A stretch of DNA of 54,645 nt, taken from positions 1 through 54,645 of the forward strand of contig CALFSX010000078.1 of the NCBI GenBank assembly GCA_937916515.1, written 5' to 3'. The stretch is from an uncultured Planctomycetaceae bacterium (lineage in GTDB: Bacteria > Planctomycetota > Planctomycetia > Planctomycetales > Planctomycetaceae). The notes under the pieces were generated by a model. It saw nothing but the letters and a program-made list of their open reading frames with translations, was not told the DNA's origin and did no database searches. Position 1 is the stretch's first letter; each line of letters opens with the position of its first letter. A program made the position numbers and the translations under genes. Shown one piece after another: positions 25,410 to 34,135 of the stretch.

Positions 25410-27527
25410 ATGGCTCACGATCCCTACTCCCCTTGTGTTTGCGGCAGCGGGAAGAAAATGAAGTTCTGCTGTCAGGACATTCTGCCAGAGATGGTACGCG
25501 TTGAAAAACTGATCGAAAATCAGCCAGAAGCCGCCGAAAAGCTGCTTAAAACGCTACTGCAACAGCATAAAGACAAAGAAGTGCTGGTTACTCAACTGGC
25601 TTCTTTGATGACTAGCCGAGGCGGCCACGCGGAAGCTCGCCAGCAACTGGTGGACTTTTTGCGAGAACACCCGGACGAACCACGCGCTCTTTTGGCGTTG
25701 GCTGATCTTTGCATCGGAACAGACGGGTTTCCTGCTTCGCGACGGATTGTTCACCGAGCGTTCCAGTTGGGAGTTCGGCAGTTTCCCGGTGGCGTGGCGA
25801 TGCTGGCTTCAGCCATTGCCGGTCAGATGGCTCGCATGGGCTGTGCGATGGCTGTTCGTGAACATCTGGCTTTGGCCGTCCGATTGGCGCCACAGGAACG
25901 TCGCAATTCTTTGTTGATGCAGTTGGCAAACTTTGAATCTCAAAGAACGATTCCGTATCCGTTCCGTGGCCGATTTTCGCTGCTGGATGTGGAACTGCAG
26001 GATGAGACCTTAGCAAAGGAAGAAATGCGAGCTCGCAAAGTCAGCCAGATTGGCTGCTGGGAGCCCGCCGCAATTCTGTATACTCGTCTTGTGGAAAAGG
26101 TGCCTCAAGATGGCGCGCTGTGGCATAACCTGGGGCTGTTTCACGCGTGGGATGGTCGTTTAAAGGAAGCAGCCGCCGCATTGCACAAGGCCGCTGAACT
26201 GATTGAAGACTACGACACAGCCGTTGAAACCGAGGCCTTGGCACAGCTGTTGGATCTGGAAGTTTCCGAAGAAAGTTATGGCGTCGTGCAGCAGGCAGTG
26301 CCCGTGCATTCGATGTCTGCGTTGCTGACTGCGTTAGACAACGATCCTCGTTTTGCCCGCGTTCTAAGCAATGATCGCGAAGAGCAGGAAGACGGAAGTC
26401 GTATTGCGGCTGAGTTTGAATTGCTGACCGCACCGCTGGCGGACAAGCTTGATCCGAATAACCTGCCAGACGTTGTCGCTGATGTGACCGTGTTGGACAA
26501 CGACGGAGAACGTGGCGGCAAGCCTCGCGTGCTGATCGTTGCATTGGACAGCGAAATCGACGCGGCGACCGCTACGTTTCGCGAAGTCGCTGGTGAGTTG
26601 GCTCAGGAACCTGAAGAAAGTGATCGAAGTCAGCTTTCAAGGATGCCGCAGCCGTGTCGATTATTCGACTGGAAAATTCATCACGCCGACAAGCTTGGCA
26701 GCAGCCATTTTCGTCAGCTGGACAAAGCTCGACTTACTGATGCCTTGCAGCAATGGTTGGAAACGCCGTTGGAATCTTTGGCCGCAAAGACGCCCGTTGA
26801 TTTCGCAAAGGATGCGAACAACCTGGTGAAGGTTGGCGGCAGCGTTATTGTGCTGGACGTGATCTGTAACCGTATGGGTTACGATCCAGACCTGTCGGAC
26901 ATTCGCAGCCGTCTGGGAATTCCCGCTCCGTCGCCAATTAAAGCCGAAGCTGGGCAGTCGATTACATCGTTGCCATTGCTGCAGTTTGGGCGACTTGCAA
27001 CAGACGGCCTTAGCGACGATCAGGTGATTGAATTCGCCAATCGCATCACTTTGGTTCGCCACTTGAGACTGCTGGAAACGGCCATCGAAACCCTGGTTCA
27101 ACGCCCGGAAGCTTTGAAGAAGTTCAGCCCAATGCGGGGACACTTGCTTCGAGCAACCGTGGCTCGCGAAAAGAACGATCTGAAGCTGGCATCGAAGTGC
27201 TTTGACGATGCTCGCGAAGCCGCTGAAAACGAACCAGATGCTTTTCGGACTCGACTTGAACTTGATATCCGCGAGCTAAGTTGCCGACTTGATGATCCTC
27301 ACGATCCGGAGCTGCCTCAGTTGCTGAGCGAAATTCGCGAACGTTACTTCATTAAGATTCCAGAGATTGAAGAAGTGATTCGTGAAGAACTGGTCAACAG
27401 TGGATGCGACCATCTGCTAAGCCAGCTGGAAAAAACGCCAGGTGCTGCTGCAGGTTTGTGGACTCCCGAATCGGAAAAGGCCGGCAGCGAATCGTCCGGT
27501 AAGCTTTGGGTTCCCGGACAGGATTGA
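25410..27527 (+). CDS. SEC-C motif and TPR-repeat protein
   Basis: A 705-residue cytoplasmic protein. The first 23 residues hold a SEC-C zinc-binding motif (SPCVCGSGKKMKFCC), like that at the end of SecA, where it binds zinc. From about residue 30 to 290 it is made of TPR-like helical repeats (VLVTQLASLMTSRGGHAEAR; ALWHNLGLFHAWDGRLKEA). The middle (about 310-560) is not recognisable, and the C-terminal part again has helical repeats (HLLRATVAREKNDLKLASKC). It may be a scaffold or regulator; nothing indicates its partner. It ends 23 bases before the chosen ribD start, suggesting one transcript. Confidence 0.85.
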   Translation: MAHDPYSPCVCGSGKKMKFCCQDILPEMVRVEKLIENQPEAAEKLLKTLLQQHKDKEVLVTQLASLMTSRGGHAEARQQLVDFLREHPDEPRALLALADLCIGTDGFPASRRIVHRAFQLGVRQFPGGVAMLASAIAGQMARMGCAMAVREHLALAVRLAPQERRNSLLMQLANFESQRTIPYPFRGRFSLLDVELQDETLAKEEMRARKVSQIGCWEPAAILYTRLVEKVPQDGALWHNLGLFHAWDGRLKEAAAALHKAAELIEDYDTAVETEALAQLLDLEVSEESYGVVQQAVPVHSMSALLTALDNDPRFARVLSNDREEQEDGSRIAAEFELLTAPLADKLDPNNLPDVVADVTVLDNDGERGGKPRVLIVALDSEIDAATATFREVAGELAQEPEESDRSQLSRMPQPCRLFDWKIHHADKLGSSHFRQLDKARLTDALQQWLETPLESLAAKTPVDFAKDANNLVKVGGSVIVLDVICNRMGYDPDLSDIRSRLGIPAPSPIKAEAGQSITSLPLLQFGRLATDGLSDDQVIEFANRITLVRHLRLLETAIETLVQRPEALKKFSPMRGHLLRATVAREKNDLKLASKCFDDAREAAENEPDAFRTRLELDIRELSCRLDDPHDPELPQLLSEIRERYFIKIPEIEEVIREELVNSGCDHLLSQLEKTPGAAAGLWTPESEKAGSESSGKLWVPGQD

Positions 27528-27550
27528 GCAATCGCTTGAACGACCGTGAA

Positions 27551-28687
27551 ATGACACTTTCGGAAGGCCATGTTTTTGCTGACGATGCCAGCGTTATGCG
27601 GCGAGCTCTGTTGGTGGCCTCGCAGGGTGTCGGCTATGTTGAGCCGAACCCTGCGGTTGGTGCCGTGATTGTCGATCAGCACCGACGTTTTGTTGCTGAA
27701 GGATTTCATCAACGGTTCGGGCAAAATCACGCTGAAGTTAATGCAATTGCCGCTGCGGGAAACAGCACTCGCGGCGCGCATTTGTATGTCACGCTGGAAC
27801 CCTGTTCACATCATGGCAAAACGCCTCCTTGTGCAGACGCCGTCATCGCAGCTGGTTTCAGCAAGGTATTTATTGGTTGCCAGGACCCGGCCGAACACGT
27901 TGCCGGAAATGGAATCGCCAGACTTCGCGCCGCGGGAATTGACGTTGTTGTCGGGCTGTGCGAAAGTGAATCAGAGCAACTGATTGCTCCATTTCGAAAG
28001 CTGATGCTGCAGCGATTGCCGTGGGTGCATGCCAAGTGGGCAATGACGCTGGATGGACGCATCGCGTCGCGAACCGGACATTCCAAGTGGATTTCCAATG
28101 AGGAATCCAGAGCCTATGTGCATGAATTGCGAGGGCGAATGGATGCGATCGTGACCGGCGCTGGCACCGTTCGAGCGGATAATCCAATGTTGACAGCTCG
28201 CCCGGAAGGTACGCGGCACGCACTGCGGGTTGTGGTGGATTCAGACGGTTCGTCTGTGACCGATGGCTGCCAGCTTTTGAGAACGCTGGATCAGGCAGCA
28301 CTATTGATTTCGGTGGCGGAAGAACACGCAGGTAACCTCAACCTGATGAAGCTGTCTAAGCTGGGCGTTGAAATTCACGCAGCTCAAGGGGGCAGTCGCA
28401 GCGAGCGAGCGGCCGATTTGTTGGCGGAACTTGGTCGGCGAAAATGCACCAACGTGCTTGTTGAAGCGGGGGGCGGTCTGCTGGGCTCGTTCTTCGATGC
28501 AAACCTGGTGGACGAAGTTCACGTCTTTGTGGCACCAAAGATCGTCGGCGGCTTAAATGCGATGTCGCCAGTTGGCGGCGAAGGTCTTGAGCAGATTCCT
28601 GCACTGGCGACGCTGCAAAATGTCAGCGTCCGATCATTTTCCGGTGACACATTGATTCAGGGACGTGTTGATCGAAGCGGAGCTTAA
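27551..28687 (+). CDS. ribD: Bifunctional riboflavin biosynthesis protein RibD
   Basis: A 378-residue bifunctional enzyme of riboflavin synthesis. The N-terminal deaminase (about residues 15-145) has the zinc-binding motifs HAEVNAI and PCSHHGKTPPC, with YVEPNPAVGAVIVD. It deaminates the diaminopyrimidine intermediate. The C-terminal reductase (about 150-375) has VHAKWAMTLDGRIASRTGHS and WISNEESR, with VLVEAGGGLLGSFFDANLVD. The ATG at 27551 is preferred over an upstream frame at 27506 that would overlap the SEC-C gene. Length fits the family. It is not next to other rib genes. Confidence 0.95.
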   Translation: MTLSEGHVFADDASVMRRALLVASQGVGYVEPNPAVGAVIVDQHRRFVAEGFHQRFGQNHAEVNAIAAAGNSTRGAHLYVTLEPCSHHGKTPPCADAVIAAGFSKVFIGCQDPAEHVAGNGIARLRAAGIDVVVGLCESESEQLIAPFRKLMLQRLPWVHAKWAMTLDGRIASRTGHSKWISNEESRAYVHELRGRMDAIVTGAGTVRADNPMLTARPEGTRHALRVVVDSDGSSVTDGCQLLRTLDQAALLISVAEEHAGNLNLMKLSKLGVEIHAAQGGSRSERAADLLAELGRRKCTNVLVEAGGGLLGSFFDANLVDEVHVFVAPKIVGGLNAMSPVGGEGLEQIPALATLQNVSVRSFSGDTLIQGRVDRSGA

Positions 28688-28719
28688 TACACGTTTTCTG
28701 TCTGAATCCATACTTTGCG

Positions 28720-28836
28720 GTTAGACTTGTTATCGCCGCGAACTTGTTCATGTTGAGTCAAGTTTTCAGAGCGACGTAGTCGCGTTTCCGAGCGGCAGCT
28801 CGAATGGTCTGAGGCACCGCCTCGTTAGAGTCTAAC
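28720..28836 (+). repeat. R2 multi-hairpin repeat, copy C
   Basis: The core is at 28735-28830. The four stems seen in copies A and B are kept although loops and some stem bases changed: the loop of the first stem differs (TTCATGTTGAGT), the third stem's loop is GCA instead of GTA, and TGAGGC now faces GCCTCG with a U-G pair. It is enclosed by an 8-bp inverted pair GTTAGACT (28720-28727) and AGTCTAAC (28829-28836). It lies between convergent genes and is followed after 10 bases by R1 copy 3. Confidence 0.88.
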
Positions 28837-28845
28837 TCGAAATGA

Positions 28846-28950
28846 TGCGCACATGATTTTCATAGCGACAACGGAGCGGCTCGGCGATTAACGCGTCCTA
28901 CGTCTTGCCGCCTACCACGCCACTGGGGCAAGGGCGAAGCCCTTGTTAGG
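28846..28950 (+). repeat. R1 dispersed repeat, copy 3
   Basis: A full copy with TAGCGACAACGGAG, CGGCTCGGCG, CACGCCACTGGGGCAAGG and the AAGGGCGAAGCCCTT hairpin, ending GTTAGG. Its last bases contain the TAA stop of the minus-strand DUF1501 gene (28946-28948), in the same relation as copy 2 to the dehydratase gene. Confidence 0.9.
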
Positions 28951-30229
28951 TTCGCAGCAGCCCTGGAATTACTGAACCGCCGTCGACGATTTTCATTGGT
29001 CGCCCCAGTGGGCTCAGATTTTCGTGGTTGGCGTTAACGCCCATGGACTTACAAACTGTTTGAAACAGGTCCTGCACGGTTACTGGATTTTCGTTGATGG
29101 CGGAGCCGTCTGCGGTTGAAGAACCATAAACTTGTCCGCCTACGATTCCTCCACCGGCCATAGCCATGCTGAAGACTCGTGGATAGTGATCTCGCCCAGT
29201 GCGTGCATTAATTTTAGGAGTGCGGCCGAATTCGCCCATCCAGACAACCAACGTGTCATCCAACATGCCGCGATCTTTAAGATCTGTGATTAGCGCTGCT
29301 GTCGCCGGATCGACCTCGGCAGCATTGCTGGCAGATCGCTCAAAGTTATCCTGATGCGTGTCCCAGGTGCTGGATCGCACTTCGACAAACGTGACACCCT
29401 GTTCAACCAATCGACGCGCCAACAGACACCCGCGTCCGAAATTGCTGTCGCCATAGCTGTCGCGAACCTTTTGGGGTTCTTCAGACGTGTCGAACGTGGA
29501 AACGGAAGGGCTCAGCACAAGTCGGCTGGATTTTTGGTACAGCGATTGATGAGTGGCCACCAATTGGTCAGCACCTGCGGCCGCGTATTCGGATTCCAGC
29601 TTGCCGAGCAATCCCATGCGTCGGTCAAAGCGTTGCTGCTGAACGGGAATTGCGACATTGGACGGAATCTGACCTGGATTGTTGACCACAAAAGGTTCGT
29701 AATCCATTCCCAGAAAACCCGCGCCCTGAGTGTTGCCGATAGAAACAAACGATGGCAGTTCGCTTTCGATGTTGCCAATCTGCTGTACGATTCCTGATGC
29801 CAGTGATGGATGTTTCACGCTGCCGGATGGCACGTATCCGGTGTGCATTTGATAGGTGGCTCTGGGATGACTGCCTTCCTTGTTTGTCATGGACCGAATT
29901 AAAGCGACATCATTCATGATGCGAGCAACGTTGGGGAAGTTGTCGGCAATCTGAATTCCGCTGGCGCTGGTTTGAATGGCTTCTGTTGGTCCGCCGTTTT
30001 CGATGCCTGGTTTCGGATCGAACGTTTCGAACTGACTGGGGCCACCCTGCATCCACAGCAGGATCATCGCTTTGCCACGCTTTCGCAGGTTTTCCGCTTC
30101 CACGGCCATGAGATCGCGGAACCCCAGGCCGCATGAAGCAATCGCTCCTGCAGAAACGGTTTGCAAAAAACGTCGTCGAGTCGCGGTGCGTCTGGAAAGA
30201 TGCACTTCATCAAAAATATGGTTTGCCAT
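28946..30229 (-). CDS. DUF1501 family exported protein
   Basis: A 427-residue DUF1501 protein, a family related to the alkaline phosphatase/sulfatase fold and abundant in planctomycetes. The N-terminus has a twin-arginine-like signal (SRRTATRRRFLQTVSAGA), so it is probably exported folded. Family motifs include ILLWMQGGPSQFETFDPKPG, VFSMAMAGGGIVGGQVYG and ENPVTVQDLFQTVCKSM. The ATG at 30229 is chosen because 75 earlier residues in the longer frame are not family-like and are partly encoded by the palindrome at 30324-30460. Such genes are normally paired with a DUF1549/DUF1553 gene, here 30485-32263. Function is undefined. Confidence 0.92.
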   Translation of the reverse strand: MANHIFDEVHLSRRTATRRRFLQTVSAGAIASCGLGFRDLMAVEAENLRKRGKAMILLWMQGGPSQFETFDPKPGIENGGPTEAIQTSASGIQIADNFPNVARIMNDVALIRSMTNKEGSHPRATYQMHTGYVPSGSVKHPSLASGIVQQIGNIESELPSFVSIGNTQGAGFLGMDYEPFVVNNPGQIPSNVAIPVQQQRFDRRMGLLGKLESEYAAAGADQLVATHQSLYQKSSRLVLSPSVSTFDTSEEPQKVRDSYGDSNFGRGCLLARRLVEQGVTFVEVRSSTWDTHQDNFERSASNAAEVDPATAALITDLKDRGMLDDTLVVWMGEFGRTPKINARTGRDHYPRVFSMAMAGGGIVGGQVYGSSTADGSAINENPVTVQDLFQTVCKSMGVNANHENLSPLGRPMKIVDGGSVIPGLLRT

Positions 30230-30323
30230 GATTTCTGTCCCGAACTTTTCCGAACTGGTTTGCGACCGTGTATCGATTCTGAACCTGACCTTTGCAGGCT
30301 TGCCAGTGATGACAATCCTGATT

Positions 30324-30460
30324 GTAATAAGCGAGTCCGCAATGCGGGTGGGTTGGGGTTGAGCAGGTCGTACAACCGAAGCCTGCAAGAAAAACGGAAG
30401 TCCGATTCCGCTCAACCCCGACCCGCCCGCATTGCTGCCTGGCGTGAGTCGCATTATTAC
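30324..30460. repeat. MITE-like palindrome between paired genes
   Basis: The main arms 30339-30364 and 30410-30435 match at 24 of 26 positions as inverted copies (GCAATGCGGG then GGGTTGAGC). The outer ends GTAATAA (30324-30330) and TTATTAC (30454-30460) also pair, extending the structure over 137 bases. The central 45 bases contain a shorter pair CGGAA/TTCCG. It lies between the DUF1549/1553 gene and the DUF1501 gene, and there is no transposase. It has the form of a non-autonomous mobile palindrome, or a folded RNA/terminator. Confidence 0.8.
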
Positions 30461-30484
30461 TGGTGCTTTACGCCGCGAAGATGA

Positions 30485-32263
30485 CTAATTTCGACTTTGG
30501 AATTCGCTGGAATTCAGCAACGACCACAACACATCTTCAAATCCTTCTTTGCGATTTGATGAATTGTTGAGGTAGCTTATGCAGACAGCCAATTCTTTTG
30601 AGGTTGGTTCACGTCCGACGGTGTTCAAGTACAATTCGCGAATCACTTCTTCGTCACTGATGACCTGCCGCGAAATTCGAGCAATCAGGCTGTTCTGGGT
30701 ATCGGCCTTGATGAAGTTGTTCACCTGCGGCGAATTCATGAGAAACAGTGCTTCCGGAATTGCTCCCGTTAAATCGTTTTTCGGTGTGGACGGGTCAAAT
30801 CCGAAAGTTGTTGCAAACTGAAGTCTTCCCTGGTCACCGCCGCGTCGCATTCCCGGTGTAGGTCGCCCCATAAATTGTAAAGGCAGGCCGGAAACATTTA
30901 GTGTTTGGCAAAGCGTGTCGTACAACTGATCTGATCTTAATCGCGTCGGTTCCAGCCGAACGAACCCTTCGACATCCGTGTTGATTGTTCGCTGATAGAT
31001 TTTTGTCTGAGTGATGGTGGTCATCAGCCATTTTAGATCATAGTTGTTGTCGGTGAAGTCAGTGGCCAGTCGTTCCAACGCTGCTTCATGTTCAGCTGTT
31101 CGATCGGGGCCGATGTCGTCGATAGGTGTATAGAATGCTGTTGAGGTCAATTCGGACCAAAGCCGATTCACGATCGCTTTAGCAAACCATGGGTTGCTGC
31201 GTGCAGTGATCAGGTTTGCCGCTGCGTTGCGACGTTCAAGGTCTGACTGGCCTTTTCTTATCGCGGTGCCTGTTAGAAAGAAGGCCGGATTGACAATGTC
31301 GCCATCGGAACCGGGATCTGCCAGATTGGGCATATAGTGTTCTGTTGCACCTTGTCCGGGGCGATTATTGTCCTGAGGTTGAGCTGTCATGATTTCTTCA
31401 ATTGACAGCCGTCCGTCTTCGTTTTTGTCGATCGTTGTTTGTGCCTGGCTCTGAAAGATGCGAGCCAGCGGCGAATTCTTTGCTTCGGCTTCCGATATGA
31501 ATTTGTCTCGGTTGCGATCCAGCCGGGTCAGCAGAAACTGCGACATGCCGGGGCGTTGAGTTCGGTCACGATCGACGGATGCAATTTCATAGTCGAACAT
31601 GTTGTCTGAGCTGCGGTCTCGACGAACGCTGACTCTTGGAAAGAACGCTGCCAATTCGTGAAACTGTTCTCGCTTCCACTGATCCCACGGGTGATTGTGA
31701 CAGTTCGCGCACTGAATCTGGATTCCCAGAAACAGCCGCGACGCTTCTGCCGCAATTTCTTCAGGCTGGCCTTCGTGAGCAAAGATTAATGCCGTGGAAC
31801 CATCACCGTTAACTGGACCAATGGCTGTCAGCAGGTCGGTGGTGATTTTGTCCCATGAACGATTTTTGGCCAGGCTGGAAGCCATCCATTCTTCGAAATC
31901 GTTTCGCACGATGTCCGCTCGAACGTTGGTGGCTCGCAGAAAAATTGTGTCTCGCCAATAACGGCTCCAATTGATGCCATATTCATCACTAGCCAGCAGG
32001 CGGTTGACCAGGGCATGGCGTTTGTCGGGTGACGGATCAAGGCCGAACCTTGTGATTTCACCGGGCGTTGCCGGACGTCCAATCAGATCCAGCGATGTTC
32101 GACGCAGAAATGTTGCGTCGTCAACCAGTTGAACTTCTTGACCTTCACCGTCCAGAATCAACTGATCGATGGCGCTGGCGGTTTCCGTTGGTGTGGGGAG
32201 ATCTTGTGCAACGGCGCTGGTGGCCAGAACAGAAAAAACGCACAGTAGTCGGGTGACCTGCAT
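30485..32263 (-). CDS. DUF1549/DUF1553 protein with EF-hand insertion
   Basis: A 592-residue exported protein. The signal peptide is at residues 1-19 (LLCVFSVLATSAVAQ). DUF1549 follows, with LRRTSLDLIGRPATPGEI, and a CxxCH-like CANCHNHPWDQWKREQF. About residues 240-300 contain two EF-hand-like calcium loops (LDRNRDKFISEAEA and DKNEDGRLSIEEI). DUF1553 (about 345-590) begins around GTAIRKGQSDLERRNAAANL and ends in NTVGREPTSKELAVC. The ATG at 32263 is chosen because it starts the signal peptide. The CANCH motif could bind haem but is not shown to. It is upstream of, and normally partnered with, the DUF1501 gene. Confidence 0.9.
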   Translation of the reverse strand: MQVTRLLCVFSVLATSAVAQDLPTPTETASAIDQLILDGEGQEVQLVDDATFLRRTSLDLIGRPATPGEITRFGLDPSPDKRHALVNRLLASDEYGINWSRYWRDTIFLRATNVRADIVRNDFEEWMASSLAKNRSWDKITTDLLTAIGPVNGDGSTALIFAHEGQPEEIAAEASRLFLGIQIQCANCHNHPWDQWKREQFHELAAFFPRVSVRRDRSSDNMFDYEIASVDRDRTQRPGMSQFLLTRLDRNRDKFISEAEAKNSPLARIFQSQAQTTIDKNEDGRLSIEEIMTAQPQDNNRPGQGATEHYMPNLADPGSDGDIVNPAFFLTGTAIRKGQSDLERRNAAANLITARSNPWFAKAIVNRLWSELTSTAFYTPIDDIGPDRTAEHEAALERLATDFTDNNYDLKWLMTTITQTKIYQRTINTDVEGFVRLEPTRLRSDQLYDTLCQTLNVSGLPLQFMGRPTPGMRRGGDQGRLQFATTFGFDPSTPKNDLTGAIPEALFLMNSPQVNNFIKADTQNSLIARISRQVISDEEVIRELYLNTVGREPTSKELAVCISYLNNSSNRKEGFEDVLWSLLNSSEFQSRN

Positions 32264-32530
32264 GGAATTCTGCCCCTGAATCAGGAATCGATGGAAAACG
32301 TCAAACCAGCCGTAACGCCGGCGGTTGTTGTCTTCAACAATCTTAACTGGATGTGGATTCGCAGTTTTTGAGCTGTTTTCTGCGAACCAGCAAAAATGCC
32401 AGCCAGTTTGCAGCAATTGCGTCGGTTTTAAGATGTCCCTGTACGGCTACACGTCTTGCGCAGCAGTTGTTGAGACGCTCCAGGAATCCGGCGGGAGGCT
32501 TCGTTGCGGGATTTCCGTGAAGGCGGCGTG

Positions 32531-34135
32531 CTATCGAAAGTCGGGTTGCGGCGTTGGTCGCGGGGCTGGGCCAGGTGTGTCTGTCCCTGGCAGATCGGAG
32601 GCAACGATTTCAAAGTGCTGAACGTCCAGTTGCTGGTCACCCAAAGCCAGTTCAGCAGTGGCGAAGTGCCGTCCACGAGTCAGCGGTCGCACAGTCAGTT
32701 TCATTCGGCGGCGTTCGCCTACCTCTAAAAGGCGAACGCTGGAATCAACTCGCCGGTCCTGGTCGTCGTCTTTCAGCAGCCAGTGACTTAGTCCGAATGG
32801 CACATCAATTCGCAACAACACGCCTTCTGCGGGAGCATTGCCAATGTTTTCGACGGTGAAGTAAACATCAACAGATTCGTCCACCTTGACTTCTGGTGGA
32901 GGATTCTCAAGAGTCAGTTTAACGTTGGGCAGTCGCACTTCCGGCCGTGGTGTGGGCAGAGGCGTTTCTACGGGCGGCAATGGACGGTCTCTGGGAGTGA
33001 TTCTTGATCGCGACGAAACAGCCGAGATTGCGGATACTTCTGTGTACGACAGAAATTCCTGAGCGTTACCCGTGGCGACCTGCAGAGTCAAAACAACCGC
33101 CTGCAGAGGTTCAAGCGTATCCAGCAGCCAAATCGCGACGCCATCACGATAGGCTCCACGCGGCACCATGGTTTGGACGGCTCCTGTTCGTGGCAGAAGT
33201 TCTCGAACAATCAAGCCGCTGACTCGATCGCGCCCCTCGTTCGTCACGCGGATCTGAATTTCGAAGCTTCCTGACGAATTGGAAGTGGGTACAGATTTTT
33301 CAACCTTCAGATTGTTGGAAGAAACCAAACTGCCTGGGATGACCTTGACCTGTGAATAAAGATCTTCAACCGCGAATTCGCTGTCTTCGTTCAGCGGCGG
33401 AGCCAACGAGGAATTGCGAGTCATACTTTGAGTATCGCTGAACGTTTGCCATTGATCGCCACGCAGTGCAAGCACTGTTTGTTGAATCAGTTGATCGATT
33501 TTCGGCGATCGTATCCGATGTCCGACTCGTTCAAGAAATGGTTCAACAGACATATTTAAGCGTGCAGCAGGGTAGTTGAATTCCGGAGTTGTTCGAGGTT
33601 CGAGATCCAGTGGGCGCATGTTGATCACGGGAGGTCGAGGATTAAGCGGCAGTTCTGAGGCGATCTGTTCCTGGACAATCGGAGGTGCCGGAAAGCGGTA
33701 GAGTGCTGACGGAACCTGGTGGACCAGGTGAGATACTTTGTCTGAATCCGTTTCCAGAACGAACTTTGTCTGCAGAATGTTTCGAGGGTTCAATTCAGGA
33801 ACGTCATCCAGCACACTGCCTGTGTGCATGAGCGCGCGTTCGTCCTGGCGAACGGCCTGTGCTTCGTTGGAGAGACCGCTGACTAGAATTAGCGCGATCA
33901 ACAATAGCCCAACTGCGCCAGCAAGCGTCGCTGTCACCCACCACACATGATCGAAGACAAAGCACCAAACGCGATCGGTGGCTTCGCAGATCATGTCCCA
34001 CATATAGGTGACAAGATCGAACGGGGCCGTCATCCAACGACCATCCACGACGCCGAACAAACTCAGGCGGTCGCCAAAAATCATCGCCAGAAACATTAGG
34101 CTCAGAAAGAAAACCAATCCGAGTATTAAGTCCAT
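32531..34135 (-). CDS. Membrane protein with DUF11-type extracellular domains
   Basis: A 534-residue protein. Two N-terminal hydrophobic helices (about residues 2-20 and 66-88) anchor it in the membrane. After a proline-rich linker, two immunoglobulin-like repeats of the DUF11/CARDB type are visible: one around residues 265-365 (VEKSVPTSNSSGSFEIQIRV, GLIVRELLPRTGAV) and one at about 410-520 (VDESVDVYFTVENIGNAPAE, GVLLRIDVPFGLS). Such domains occur in surface and envelope proteins. The C-terminus ends in a proline-rich tail. Function is unknown. The 267 bases between this gene and the DUF1549/1553 start hold nothing I can identify. Confidence 0.75.
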   Translation of the reverse strand: MDLILGLVFFLSLMFLAMIFGDRLSLFGVVDGRWMTAPFDLVTYMWDMICEATDRVWCFVFDHVWWVTATLAGAVGLLLIALILVSGLSNEAQAVRQDERALMHTGSVLDDVPELNPRNILQTKFVLETDSDKVSHLVHQVPSALYRFPAPPIVQEQIASELPLNPRPPVINMRPLDLEPRTTPEFNYPAARLNMSVEPFLERVGHRIRSPKIDQLIQQTVLALRGDQWQTFSDTQSMTRNSSLAPPLNEDSEFAVEDLYSQVKVIPGSLVSSNNLKVEKSVPTSNSSGSFEIQIRVTNEGRDRVSGLIVRELLPRTGAVQTMVPRGAYRDGVAIWLLDTLEPLQAVVLTLQVATGNAQEFLSYTEVSAISAVSSRSRITPRDRPLPPVETPLPTPRPEVRLPNVKLTLENPPPEVKVDESVDVYFTVENIGNAPAEGVLLRIDVPFGLSHWLLKDDDQDRRVDSSVRLLEVGERRRMKLTVRPLTRGRHFATAELALGDQQLDVQHFEIVASDLPGTDTPGPAPRPTPQPDFR

